Source: Sipunculus nudus
Taxonomy: Eukaryota; Annelida; Sipuncula; Golfingiida; Sipunculidae
NCBI GenBank assembly: GCA_026874595.1
Contig: CM049307.1
Span: 28,559,079-28,623,078 of the forward strand
Direction: 5' to 3'
DNA length: 64,000 nucleotides
Positions within the stretch are counted from its first letter, which is position 1. Every line of letters starts with the position of its first letter. The translations under genes and the position numbers were made by a program. Below the pieces are notes generated by a model. It did no database searches and was not told the origin of the DNA. It saw nothing but the letters and a program-made list of their open reading frames with translations. Below, in pieces: positions 1 through 14,100 of the stretch.

Positions 1-899
1 ACAATAAAAATATATTTAATTAACTTGAATAGATCAATTCCCTCTGTTGTGCAAATAAGACTTTGTATTTTCTCTTAAAAACTTTCGTGCACTATAACAT
101 TTTTCTTTATGGGGCAATAGCATAATATATTATAATATATTTCCCTTATTACATACAGGAAGACACGTAGATTAATTCATTCTTCAGTTGCGCATTTCTT
201 TAGAGTGTGTGCATGTGGTGTATTGGTACTTCTGTACCTTTTTTATAGCCCTATGTAGCACCCTCTGGGTTTTTTTTTGTGCAAACACTACAATAACCGA
301 CTGCTGAAATAATATACACTGTATATACCCTAAATATACCCTGTATATCATAACAACAAAACTCGATCGGAGCTAAAACAGTGGCCATCATTGAGTGGCA
401 TCTTCCTACCGGCAAGGATCTGGTCATCATACACTGCTGCCTTGCATAATTCACAAGGCAATGGAGCCAATCAAATGACCCGCGCATATTTGCTTAACGC
501 AGCTCCCGAGGTACTTTTGTTGCTAATTTTAAATCAAACGTTTAGCACTGCGAGAAGTGCAAAAGAGAAACTGACCAATCAAATAATGCCTTGTCTGCCC
601 ATCCTGTGTTCTTGTGCAGCCGGCGCGTGAACAGGGTTATGTGTGCATTTGGATTATCAGTAGTGATTTCGTCCCGAACGCTTGAATAAATATTCATGAA
701 AGCGGCACGCTGAAGTAAGGTATCTTGGTAGGGTAGCAGCCAGATCCTTGCTGGAAGGAAGGTGTGTACCGGCGGGCGGACAGTCCACTATTTGTCATTA
801 AAATCTCCTCCTCAAAATAAAATTGGCCATTATTGGAGGTTTTCTTCTGTTTTTATTATACTTCCGTCTATGACAAGACGTGTTATGGTATACTCACGG
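1..899. other. intergenic, no gene recognised
   Basis: AT-rich with short overlapping open frames and no family resemblance. No splice-bounded conserved coding pattern was seen on either strand. Confidence 0.5.
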
Positions 900-1330
900 T
901 CTGTCCTTTAACTTTCAGTGTCATCGCAATAACTTATCAGGGCTTTGATGGATTTTCACGAAATTCACCATTTTTTTATATAAATGGATTATAGCGCCCG
1001 AGTTTGATTATAGCCAAATCCCACGAATATTGAATGAGTTAAGAGGCGACCAAGCCACTTTGTAATGTAACCGAGATAACTTACCAGGAATATGATGGAT
1101 TCAATGAAACTCAACCGAAATAGTAACCAATATAATATCTTGCCTACGTTCCAATCCCGGGCAAATCCCCATGCATATTTAATGAGGTCAGAGGTCACCA
1201 GACTGATGGCATCGTAATGACTCTGATGATTTTCATGAAACTCATAAATAGTTAACAGTACAGCTTTCACTTGAATTAAATTTTCAGCAAAACTCATGCA
1301 TATTTAATTAGGTCAAAGGTCAAAAGACAC
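900..1330. repeat. old ~130-bp degenerate tandem repeat with AGGTCA pairs
   Basis: Three diverged copies share a block like catgcatatttaatgaggtc (about 1021, 1171 and 1294) and a block like gatgattttcatgaaactca. Two copies carry AGGTCA-N-AGGTCA (1185-1197 and 1310-1322), the spacing of a nuclear-receptor DR1 element. Because the motif is part of a dispersed repeat, function is doubtful. Confidence 0.55.
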
Positions 1331-4300
1331 ATTAGCGGTGCCCTTGTTTCAATATTGGTAGGGTAAGATTATTACAAGATTTGTTTTATTCCACTTTTCA
1401 CAATAATTACAATACTGGCTTGTTATATTTAATTCAATAAGGGCCGTTTTTATTGCAATATTGACAATTATTACAAAATTGGCCGGTTATTACATGATGG
1501 GCCCTAAAAGATAGCTTCTCGTCATGAGCATGGTATATTTTCTTATTGACAGGAATGTACAAAAGGGAACGTTGGTGCATGTTTGGCGTTTCAAAATCCG
1601 TTTAAATTTTTGTGGTATATATTGCACACAATCCACAGGGAATCCAGCGATTTATCATCAACTTCTGTGGCTTATCGCCTTAATTTGATCTTTAAATTGA
1701 ATGAAATGAACCCCAGGTTTCTGGTCACAACAGAAAAGTTAAGCACCCTGCATGATACTCGCGTCAAATTGACCCTCTGGCATTACGACCAGATCACTGG
1801 CGCCAGAGTGTCAAGACATCTACGTCTGAAGGTCGCATAATAAGGCCTTATGAAGATGCAAATATTTTCGTCATTTCTGACAACGCTTCATGGGCTACAA
1901 CATAAAGCAGACCATTCGTTAGCATTTTTTGTGTACTTTCTAATAATACCAAATATGAACGAGAAAAATTCCTGTTTAACCCAGCACATTGGTAAACCCC
2001 TCGGCATGTTCGTTGAATTTATGACCGCATGAACACAAGCATGGCTCGCACGGGTTACAGGGCGCAGGTAACTTGCAGGCGACACAGGAAATGACCCGTG
2101 TCCATGGAGACGGTGTTTCAGTTTGGGTTGCGAGCTCACATATATACTATTGTGTTTATTAATCTTTCTAAGCATAATATTAAGATTATGGGCCGTTTAC
2201 CAAAATATGAATGCAACCAGATGCAAGACCACTGCGATACATTCCTCCATATTACTAGTATCTCGACTCGAGTAGGCTTACCAGCCCAATTATCCGATTG
2301 CCTACTGAATCGGGTTGTCACGGCTAGCATGATACAGGATTCTTTTAACAAGGAAAGAGGCCGCCTGGCCCTAGCATTTTGCTTTCTACTTGGGGCGGAA
2401 TAACGTCAAAAGACCCACCTTTCTGTGGGAAATACTGTAACATAATAATTCTAGTGAAGATTAAAGTTGTTCAGAAATGGGGCAAACCACAGGCCTTTTA
2501 TGGTGCTATGTGCGAAATATCCCACGTGACCAGCATATTCGGCTCTACCGTGAAGCGAATTCATGTACGGAGTTACACAAGACGGACACATTTCTAAATT
2601 TGAATTTATTACAGTTTACATACAATTACTGCCATGCATAACCTGCCGTCATCCAGCGCCCTAAATATACATACAGCTTATGTTAGTGGTGCAGGCATGA
2701 CACAGGTGTTAACATGATGACTGTCAAGACGCATGGCACTCGGTGTTAACATGATAATGTTAACAGTCAGGACATTGAGTGTTAACCAAATGAATGTGAA
2801 CGTTCTTATTCTGCTAATTTTTTAATGATTCAGCCTAAAACTTCACATAAAACAATAAATCACAATTTTTGCACATAAATAAGGTTTAACAACAACACAC
2901 GGTAACCTGGCAAAATCACACAGTTCCAGAATAGGTCATCCAAGCTACACGGAATACTATCAATCTCTATGTAAACCACGGAAAATTGAAACTTTTCCAC
3001 TTAATCAAATGGCCCTCCCAAGTTTATTAGAACCAGGCCCAAGAAAGACGAGTCTTATAACACACAAATGATGTGTATCTGCCAACAGCAAAGCTATCAA
3101 ACCTGCTGCAGCCACGTTCTCTGCAGCTTTGTTTGTAATACATTAATAAATTTGTGCTCTCTTTTGTCATAAAGGGATCTGTATTTTCACTATTTAGTGC
3201 TGCACAGTGTCTAATCCTATGTGTATGTGGACTGATGTGAGATAAGGTTATTTAAGAAAGCAAGCAAATGTATGTGCTCCTTACTGAGAGGAGGGTGACT
3301 AATGATTATGAAGCGGTACATCAAACGGGTACACAATGAACACAATAAAACGAATGCCATCTGTTTATACGCACAATATTCACGGATAATAAAATAAATC
3401 CCTGCGACAACTCCAGACACTTTTCCCTCACATATACATCGGATAAAACTATACAGTTGGCTCATGTGTGTTGGCACTTGTTTGGGACACAGGTACAGCA
3501 GATATAATTAACACTGTTGGTTAATCAAATGAAATTCAACCTCAAGATTAACCAATATATTTAAATATTGATCTCCTATTTTTGTGATGGTTTGATTAAG
3601 ACTTGCTACTGGTAAAATAATAGTTACGATCCTGTGTCTCATAAAACATTCAAATTATATCCTGTAAACTCCAGTGTCAGCTGTGAACAGAAGTATTCAT
3701 AAATCTCAAGCCACTGAATACAATGAACTGACCATCTCCAGTTGTAAATGGCAGTTCAACCCAAATATGTCTCTTTTCTTCCAAAAAAATTAACCAATCA
3801 AACAGCGGTCAACTGGCTCACTTGTATAAGTAATCAAACAGTGCTTGATTTGAAGGGCACAGGATTACGTTGCACGAGATTGGAAGGCTAAATATTTTGG
3901 TTTGTCAGTGGTTATAACATTTGGTGATATTGTTCAGTCTCTTATAAATAGACACTGAACAATTAAAATTATTGCTGGAAACCCAATGATTAAGGAGTCT
4001 GAATAATAAGCTTGTTCAACTGATGCCCAATATACAAGTAATTTGAGCTTGAACAAAGACTCTCCACTTTCAAACATATTAAATTGCTAATCCTAGCATT
4101 GCTAGTTAGATGATTATTGAACGAATACATGCATCACATTACAAACTCATATCACAAATAATTATTGCTTGAGCTAACTCCAGATTGTGTTCCCTAGCAC
4201 CTCAGTTAAACATTCTGGCCCAGTGCAAGCAAGTCAAACCTTCCATCACATAACAAATAGGCAAATCAGAACAAGAACAGAATTTACCACAGACAGGCTG

Positions 4301-4823
4301 ATCAAATTTTACTAAAGATCAAAGAAAAACAAACATATAAATCTATTCATTCCTGGGATACCTGACCAAAAATTTCATAGATATATTTATTAAAAGTTAT
4401 CACTAAAAATTTTAGCTTGATTTCCATGACTCTTAAACAGCCTGGAACCAAGCTTTCTAATTTACCCCGTGCATGGTTGGCAATTTTGATTAAATCAATG
4501 AAAAGTGATTCATTATGAATTCATGATAAAATATATGAAATCTGTCTTGCAATGTATGCAAATTTAAGACCTCCACCAAAATTCATAATGAATTGGGTTT
4601 CACAACTTAGAACGGCATTTTATGCATCATTTCATTTCAGTGCCATACCTAATTGAAAAATACAATTCATATCCATTATAAAAGCTATCGCACGTATATT
4701 AACAAACAGGTCAAAGGTTTGGGTATAAGATAAAAAAATTATTCCCAAAATTAAAGTTATTAAAGGACAGTAGTGACCTAGCAGTAAATTAAATATGAAG
4801 TCCTTCTTCCAATTATCTGTTAA
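1331..4823. other. intergenic region downstream of SEC24
   Basis: No recognisable coding sequence on either strand. About 2700-2785 holds two imperfect copies of a ggtgttaacatgat-type repeat. The rest is AT-rich unique-looking DNA. Confidence 0.5.
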
Positions 4824-4829
4824 TTTATT
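4824..4829 (-). terminator. candidate poly(A) signal of SEC24
   Basis: AATAAA on the minus strand 200 nt after the TGA. A second copy lies at 4386-4391. The 3' end is not otherwise marked. Confidence 0.4.
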
Positions 4830-5028
4830 TCACCTTTAAGCAGAAAAATGAAGGAAAAAAATATATTGCATTGTACATGAGAATAAATGTAGTTTTGAAA
4901 TGTGTCTGATGTGAATAATCATATGTATGTGTGCGTGTGTTTTTACATCAGCTTGCCTCTATGTTTATGTACAATATACAGTAAAATACACATATTATGA
5001 CAAGTTACTATATTTATAATCTATGGTG

Positions 5029-5143
5029 TCATGCTTTAAGTTCTTTCTGTAAGTGCTGCAAGAATTCATAATATGACATGCTGGACTCTGTGCGATCTTC
5101 CACCAACCGGTTTACAAACAGCATCCGTTCTCTGCTGTCCTCT
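5029..5143 (-). CDS. SEC24A/B: SEC24 last coding exon (22)
   Basis: 115 nt including TGA, acceptor TTTATAG. It encodes EDSRERMLFVNRLVEDRTES and SYYEFLQHLQKELKA, the canonical C terminus. A minus-strand AATAAA lies about 200 nt downstream. Confidence 0.94.
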
Positions 5144-8100
5144 CTATAAACAAAAAAAAGTAAGCTATGAATCTTTTAAACCTTTAGTTTTGTTATCATA
5201 TTATCTATCACTGTGACCAAACTGGACAAATGTCATAATCCTTATATTCAAAACAATTAAGCCTTCATATGAGTGATAATGGAAGAATAAATTGGAAATG
5301 GTGTTTATTTCATCAACAAAGACTATTAAAATGCAAGTTTATAAAAAAAATATAAAACATTCCAGCAACTTCAGATATAAAGGTAACACAGGAAAACCTA
5401 TAGCAATATAAGATTGACTTGTATATGTAAAATCTGTAATTGGTAATAAACCATATCAGCCTAACAGGACTACCACAATCAAACATTAACTACTGGTAAT
5501 TTATTCCATTATAAACAAAGTTCAGTCAACAGAATCAAAATCTGGGTCAAAGCAAACTTTACCTACTGAGGAAAATCATTATACAATTACTATTGAGCAA
5601 AGGAAATATATAACAATCAAGAAACATTCCTTAAATCTAAATAGATTCCAACCAGTTTTTTTTTTTTTTGTGGATGTGAACAGCAAGCATTGTAAATGAC
5701 ACTTACCTCAGGATTTTAAGAGGGGCATAGAAAGGCCTTTGGTCCTGAAGGTAACTGATAAAGTTGCGCAGAAGTTCTGAGCTTTCATTGTCTATCTCTG
5801 GTAGGTCACCCTGCAAGGACAATACAGATCATGCTCAGGCAGAGCTCCTGGAACATCTCAACCACAGAGTCCATGCTCAGATGATGTTGTGAAATACCTA
5901 TTGCAATATACATAGACAATCTAACAATACAAAGACTATTCGACAATTAAATTATTTAAAGGAAGCTCTTCGGGAGATTTGATAACTGACATGTAGTTGC
6001 AGGAATCTAATGGTCTATACATTCATTTAGCATTCCTTTAAGTAAAACATGGTGGTACATAGTTGGTACAAAAAAGTTAATGAAATTACTTCAGGCATAT
6101 TTACTTCCCCCAAAATTGCCCCTGAATTGGACTGGATGCAGCATTCTTTAGTGGCAGCTTGTGATTTTATGTACAAGAGACTCTTGGTGTGACATTATCT
6201 ATATGCAATAAACCAACATTGACAACTTTATATAAAACATTGTGAAATATCTTCCTTAAGTATTCTGTATACGTATTATTTTTTTATTGTCAATATTAAA
6301 ATGTGTTACTTAACAACAATATTATCTCAAGCATAGAATAAATTAATATAATCAGGTTACTATGACATAACCCTTATATTATTAAAATATCTGACACAGG
6401 CAAATTTATTTTTTTTATTATCTTCATAATGACTTTTCATAAACATATCTATTTAATATTTTTCACTGAGATCTCTATTATATATCTTCCCATTTATACA
6501 ACTCACCAGATCATGAGGGACAGAGGCCACGTTGCTCACACCAAATATGCAATTACAAAGATTGTCACTAAGTGCACTGCCGACCCACAAGTACATGTAG
6601 CTGCCAGCATCCATCAGGTACAGGCCGTGACGGTCAATATGTGCGGACGACAGCTGGAGCTGTGGAGGCTTCGGGACTTGCACTCCACCCTTCTTTACGG
6701 TATCCTGAAATTCAACAGAAATCACAATGTTTTAAACACACCAAATATGTACTGAGAGGCTGCTGTATTACATGGATTAATTACATGCCACAAGTATCAC
6801 CCATTAACATGCTGGACATATACCTTGGTTTGGATGCAACAATATATGGTGGCATATGGTTGTTGGTTTCATCATGTGATATGATTTTTCCATCAGGCAG
6901 AATAAAATATGGTAACATCATAAGTGAACAGAACAAGGCCCTCTGGTGGGCAAATGTGAAACAAAACTGTCAGGGCACAAACACAGCACTTGCCTTAGGA
7001 TGCCAGACATGGCATTTCAAAATAATAGAATTGGAAAACTTGTTGAAAATCAGAGTCAGTACACTGATCCCCAGGATTACAAGTACATTAAAAATTCTCA
7101 AAATTCCTGAAATTTTATCAAATACACCAGAACTCAGCAGAGGGAACAGCCACTATCATGTTACCAAAAGGCTTATATCTTTATGCTGTAAATTAGTTGA
7201 AATAAAACTTATCTTAAACATGCAAAAATGAAAAGTAATATTATTATTATAATACTGTTGGCAATCAGATTACCCAAAGATTGACAAAATCACAGATCTT
7301 GCTGGGCTGGTACTATGGGATGGGGCAATCAGAAACCCATACAGTGGCACCATCTAGTGCCTGTATAACAAACTAAATGAAGAGGAAAAAGGAGTGAGAT
7401 TTTGTACCACACTCAGGTGGGCTAAAGAAGAGGAGTAACTGCCATATTAAAAAAATATTTTCCATGAACAATGCTGAGAAATAAATTTCACCTCCCTAAA
7501 AAAATAGGTATATTATGGAAAATGCAAACTAATGATAAAGCAAATAATAAGCAATGAAAATTCAATCATAAAATGTTTTGAAAACAGGGAAGTATGAAAA
7601 GCAAACAAAACATCATAAAAAACACATAAATTAGAAACATGTCCCTTAAAAACCTAGGTTCGCAATATATGCCCACAAAATGTACAAACATACACCATAT
7701 TTTAATCATTTTTTATCTGCTTACCTTGTTCAAATATACAAAAGCCTGTAAACAATGATAAATTATGTAAGTCTTGCATAATAATTTAAGATTCACTTCA
7801 AGATTAACAACTCTACCTCAGTGGTGCTCATGCTTTTAAGGTGTGCTATGAATGAAGAAAAACACCTACTGCACACACCTGTAACTTTATGATACAGGCT
7901 AAAATTCAAGAGGGCACATTTAATCAATGCTGCCAATCCAGATTTTATGAAACAGTACAAAACCTTGTGCTAAAAACAGAAATCAAGAACCAAGAAGAAT
8001 AAATAAACAGAGTATACTCAACATTTTTTATAATGTTAATGTATGTGATACTCTTTATGAAGGTGTCAGGAATGATACCTGCAGTTCTATGAGAAGCTGT

Positions 8101-11100
8101 GGCTATCAAGTCCTCTGTATTGTATATTTCACTGATTCTATGATAACTGGTGAGATCACAGCAAGCATTCCTCACTGAAATGTCTTTCTAATGAAATTGT
8201 TTATGAAGTAACACCAAGTTCCAAAATATGTGTGTAAACAGTCTGAAAGGTTGTGGCTGTAAATTGTTAAGAGGACAAGAGTATTTAAAGTTGAAAAACA
8301 GCAATAAAAAAAAGGGGGGGATGGGAATAAAGTCTTACTGGATAATAATATGATACTTCAAAAGGAATAAAATGGCAGTATTTATGGTACACTTGAAAAA
8401 AGAGCCACTGTAAAAGGGAGAATATTAAATCTTACATGATAATAGTATAAAGATTTTTCATTTTAACAGGATTAAAATGGCAGCCTCCAACCAAGATCTA
8501 GTTATAAAGGTTTTGATATATTTACCTTTTGGTCCAGCATGCGTACTGGGTAAAGCTTTAGGTACATGTGCTGATAGATTTACCTTTGGGTCCAGCATGA
8601 GTACTGGGAAAGATTTGGGTACAGGTGTTGATACAGTTACCTTTGGGTCCACAATGTGTATTGGGTAAAGATTTGGGTAAAGGTGTTGATATATTTACCT
8701 TTGGGCCCAGCATGTGTACTGGGTAAACTTTGGGTACAGGTGTTGATATATTTACCTTTGGGTCCACCATGTGTACTGCGTAAAGATTTGGGTAAAGATT
8801 TTGATATATTTACCTTTGGGTCCAGCATGTGTACTGGGTAAAGATTCGGGTACAGGTGTTGATATATTTACCTTTGGGTCCACCATGTGTACTACGTAAA
8901 GATTTGGGTAAAGGTTTTGATATATTTACCTTTGGGTCCAGCATGTGTACTGGGTAAAGATTCGGGTACAGGTGTTGATATGTTTACCTTTGGGTCCAGC
9001 ATGTGTACTGGGTAAAGATTCGGGTACAGGTGTTGATATATTTACCTTTGGGTCCAGCATGTGTGCTGGGTAAAGATTTGGGTACAGGTGTTGATATATT
9101 TACCTTTGGGTCCAGCATGTGTACTGGGTAAAGATTCGGGTACAGGTGTTGATATATTTACCTTTGGGTCCAGCATGTGTACTGGGTAAAGATTTGGGTA
9201 CAGGTGTTGATATATTTACCTTTGGGTCCAGCATGTGTACTGGGTAAAGATTTTGGGTACAGGTGTTGATATATTTACCTTTTGGTCCAGCATGTGTACT
9301 GGGTAAAGATTTGGGTACAGGTGTGATATATCTACCTTTGGGTCCAGCATATGTACTGGGTAAACTTTTGGTGCAGGTGTTGATATATTTACCTTTGGGA
9401 CCAGCATATGTACTGGGTAAACTTTTGGTACAGGTGTTGATATATTTACCTTTTGGTCCAGCATGTGTACTGGGTAAAGATTCGGGTACAGGTGTTGATA
9501 TGTTTACCTTTGGGTCCAGCATGTGTACTGGGTAAAGATTCGGGTACAGGTGTTGATATATTTACCTTTGGGTCCAGCATGTGTGCTGGGTAAAGATTTG
9601 GGTACAGGTGTTGATATATTTACCTTTGGGTCCAGCATGTGTACTGGGTAAAGATTCGGGTACAGATGTTGATATATTTACCTTTGGGTCCAGCATGTGT
9701 ACTGGGTAAAGATTCGGGTACAGGTGTTGATATATTTACCTTTTGGTCCAGCATGTGTACTGGGTAAAGATTTGGGTACAGGTGTGATATATTTACCTTT
9801 GGGTCCAGCATATGTACTGGGTAAACTTTTGGTACAGGTGTTGATATATTTACCTTTGGGACCAGCATATGTACTGGGTAAACTTTGAGAACAGGTGTTG
9901 TAATTTACCTTAGGGTCCAGCATATGTACTGGGTAAAGCTTTGGGTACAGGTGTTGATATATTTACCTTTGGGTCCAGCATATGTACTGGGTAAAGCCTT
10001 GGGTACAGATGCATCATCAAGTACGTGTACGGCAGTGTCTTACACTGTTCCATCGCAAACACTCGATCATCCAGCTTCGTGCTTCCCCCTGATCTGAAGG
10101 CAGGCTGAAAGAATAAAGATATACTTAGTGATTATATTAAAAACAATGTTTTTTATAATCACTTAAATTAGAGTAGTATAATACACAGGACACACTATCC
10201 ATGGAAATGGTTCATATCAATTATTGGCTCCATTCTGGTGTTAAATTGTTGACTAACACTCGAAAAAGGATGCCATCGTAATGTGGCATTATGTCACATC
10301 TAAGACATGTATGCAAAGTGTAATTGTTTCTGTTGTTCTTCAATTGTATATTTTAATACAAACACTGAAATATTATATCATTGGTAAAATTATTGGAAAA
10401 CATGCATTGTATATACCTGTAATGAATGTAACTAAAAAATCTAAAACTGAAAATTAAGCACCACAGTTTTTAAACATTGACTCACAAATGGACCCAGCAT
10501 TCCCTGTAGAGCGTTTATTCCAACACTAAATGCATCAGACACCTTGACTTGTTACTACTTATAAATCTGTACAGTATTAACTGTTACCACAACATAACAC
10601 AGACCTATATGACTAGACCATGTCAACTGACTGTACAACTCACATATTTCAGCATGGCCAGTACAAAGAGTGGTACAAGTCTGACAGTGTAAGGGCATGG
10701 TACTGCACCCATTCGTTGTGATGATGTCAGTGTATTTCCAAAGGCACCAAGCATATCTACAGCCGCATTGATCATGGCATCTCTGGCATCGCTCATGTTA
10801 GCCGTCAAACTCTTGTCGACAGCTGTAACAGTCATATCACAGTAATTCATCATCAAATGCTCAGGTCTATTGTTATGAGACTTATTTATTATCCAAACCT
10901 GTAACCCTGTTACATTCTGGTTCTGTTCTAAGGCCTATAAAATCCAGACAATCCATATGACCAGGGGAGATACATTTTTTTGGATTTATAGTCACTTACA
11001 AAAGTATTCATTACCAGAAAAATTTCAGTGCCAAACTTAAGACCTGGACTGTATATTGAAGGATTTAATTTAGAATTAGAACACTCACCCATTTTAGAGA

Positions 11101-14100
11101 TCAGTCCCACAATAACCTCCTGTTCAGCTGATGCATAGACCTGGGACAGGGAAGAGACTACCGGCAGGCACAACGTATGGACTCGAATCCTCCGCTCTCC
11201 TGTCATAAAAGACACATATCAATGGATTCATTTTAGAAATTGGCATAAGACATGGCACCATGAATGACTACTGGAAGGCACAATGTGTGGACCCAAATCC
11301 TCTGCTCCCACGTCATAAAACAAAATGACACATGGCCTGATATTCTGATATATCAAGTCAACTGCTCAAGGAAACCTAACAGTAACACCTTTACCAAATT
11401 ACAGTAAGGTTGTCTCTATAGGGTTCCCATACTTCCTGAAGATCTGATTTTTTTTACCTAAGATAAACCTCCATGACCTTTGAACCCATGACTTTGGGTA
11501 TTTCAGCACTAACAGTGGTTGCCATGATTCATTACACCATTACTAATTTTCTGACAGAAAAAAGGCATGGATGAGAGACATTTAGAAAGCATGCAAATAA
11601 AATTTCATATTTTTTATGAATTTTGAAAATTTACCAAAAACTCATAACTTATATTTTACACTTCAAATTTTGTGGCTGTTTAAGGGTGTAGGAACCCTAT
11701 TCTACCCCTGTGTCTGATCATTTTGTACCAGAAGTAAAGTTACTGATTTCAGTGTCCTATGTTCACCTGCTGTGCCTTGGTTATATAAATGACAAAATTT
11801 GTTTTCGCGTCCTCTGTGTAAAACTTTGGTTAAACCAGTGGTGAGATAATTGATGACAGTGGCACATTCAGAAGACTCTCACAATACCAGCCTGGTTTTA
11901 TAAAGATGTAAACTTATGCTAAAAAAATATCCTATCATGTGCTTTACCAGCTCAAGTCTTTAATATTACGTACAAGCAGACAATTTGTTGCTTATATGCG
12001 AGATCATAGTAAATCCACTAGTTCCAAAATATATGTTCCAAATGTTGCAAAATATATGTATTAAGTTTCTTAAAAGATCATTTAGGATGATGATTGATAA
12101 ATACTGTAAAAAACAATTTAAACATTTAAAGTACATGAAAGTGCCCTTTTTTCTTTCTTCTTTTCAGTCTAAGAGAATAAGTGTTCAAGCATTCTAATGC
12201 AAGGTCACAACCATAAGCTCAGCCATTATTGACAATGACTAACCTTTACTTGATGTATAGAGTAAGGCTGCCTGGAAGCAGGCCGATGATCCCTCTGTCA
12301 GCGTGTCCTCTATAGATATCTGCATACCAAACCCAGCGTCAGGGTTAATGTTTGGCAAGGACAACAAGTCAGTTGAACGTACAAAGAAGTTCCCGTGGAA
12401 CGTGTGAATGCTCAGCCCTGCAATATCAGAGGATAAAACAAAAGTCCGCTGACACACAGATCTACATAGTCATAATTCTATTACAGCTTTTAATGATGAT
12501 GGCATTATGCTGACACTGTTCTACTGATAACTATACAAGGTCGCCATTTGATGCCTGCACAGGGATGTATGTGAATATAGCTGTGAAGGTCTCAAATCTC
12601 ATACTGGAATTTCAAATTTTTTTAACAGGCATTTAACCTATGTAGAAGTGCTGAAACATCACAGGCATAATTCTCCCATTTCAACTGTCCTGCAGGCAAA
12701 CTGACTTTATGATAACCAGAAATTATTTCCCCTGGCCCTACAATTGCATCCTCTTACCTTTTGTACATCTTATTCTCATGACAGCCTCGAACCCTATCTT
12801 CCTGGTTAAGTACCTCCTCAAGTCATTCTCAAACCGCTCCGCTTCCATCGGACTCTTTGTAGAATGGAAACCTGGATAGTAGTGCATACAGCCTCCAGAA
12901 AACTTGGATGCACATGCTGCAATTAAAAAATGAAACTCCATGAAAAATGTTCAAGGTTACACCTGCTCCTACATCCAAATGCACATAAAAAAGAAATTTT
13001 CAAACAGTTTAAAATTAAACAAGCTTGATTCAATTCACCTAAATGTTAATAACAGACAGCTTCCAAACCATGTGCTTGAAAATTTAAAACAAACATATAC
13101 AGTCAACACACAACACTCCGGCAACTTGGATGCTCAAAAACAAGACAACATGTGAAACAGAATGTAATCAGAACAATAATGAATAATCTAAACATAATCA
13201 GATAACACTGATCCACTGTAAAATGCATTCAGTGGTATCTGTAATGAGCAGCAAATTTTGGACCCAAGCTGTCAGAAAGTATCATCTTACTTCGACTAAG
13301 ATATTTGCTACAGTGATGACAAAATATTACAAAATACCAAAATGCATACTGATAAATTTATGAATTTGTTTCTGGTATGACTATGAGGACTTGTTACAGT
13401 GATACACACAGGTGTTGATATATTTACAAAAATGTTCACTAATGGGATTTTAAAAAGTTTTTTTGATAATTTGACTTATTTAGCTTGTTACTGTGATGGC
13501 ACACTATGGCAAAATATACCTAATGTGTAGGCCTAAGCAGGTGATAAAATGGTTGCTATGGCAAACAAGTAAAATACCTACTGTAATTAACTTACCTATT
13601 GACGCTATGTCTATATACTGGGAGTTGAGCAGGAAGAGATCTATAGCAATCTGTTGAGCTGACGAGTCCAGAGCCATCTTCTTGTAGAAATCAATGGCTG
13701 GGCCCAGATTCTGGATTTTCTAAATAAATGGAACATTCTAATAGGTTCTGAGGTACAGCAGTTAACAATTTAAGGTTTGCCATTATAAGATTCAATAGGG
13801 AAAATCCAAATGTTCAAGCTTTATAATCTAGTTACATGGGCAGAATAATTTTCAAAATTAATATAATTTCTATTTCAGGGAAAGTGTTTACAGGTTTGTT
13901 AAGGTTTATTAGGTCAAACAAAATGAAACTGATACATCTGGTATTTGTAAAGCCCATACAACCAATTTCTTTAAAAAGTATTGGATGTCTTGAAATAAGT
14001 ACCTTTATAAATAATGAATTATTTAGCCTTCCCTGATAAGTTAAAGAAATTCACTTTATATCAAGCCCTTATCATAAATATATCATATAAACATCATCAA

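Noticed and set aside
1583-1840. 85-codon frame as a gene
   Set aside because: No recognisable motif, no splice-supported extension, length within chance for this region.
6572-7231. 219-codon plus-strand frame
   Set aside because: Overlaps SEC24 exon 20 on the opposite strand and continues into intron; no family resemblance.
9100-9923. Open frames of MLDPKVNISTPVP-type repeats as a protein gene
   Set aside because: They are the 58-bp intronic array read through its own exon-derived units; the unit length shifts frame each copy and one frame ends at the TAA in GGTAA.
8512-10008. CRISPR-like array
   Set aside because: Units are contiguous without distinct spacers, the DNA is eukaryotic, and the unit is explained by the exon-intron junction.
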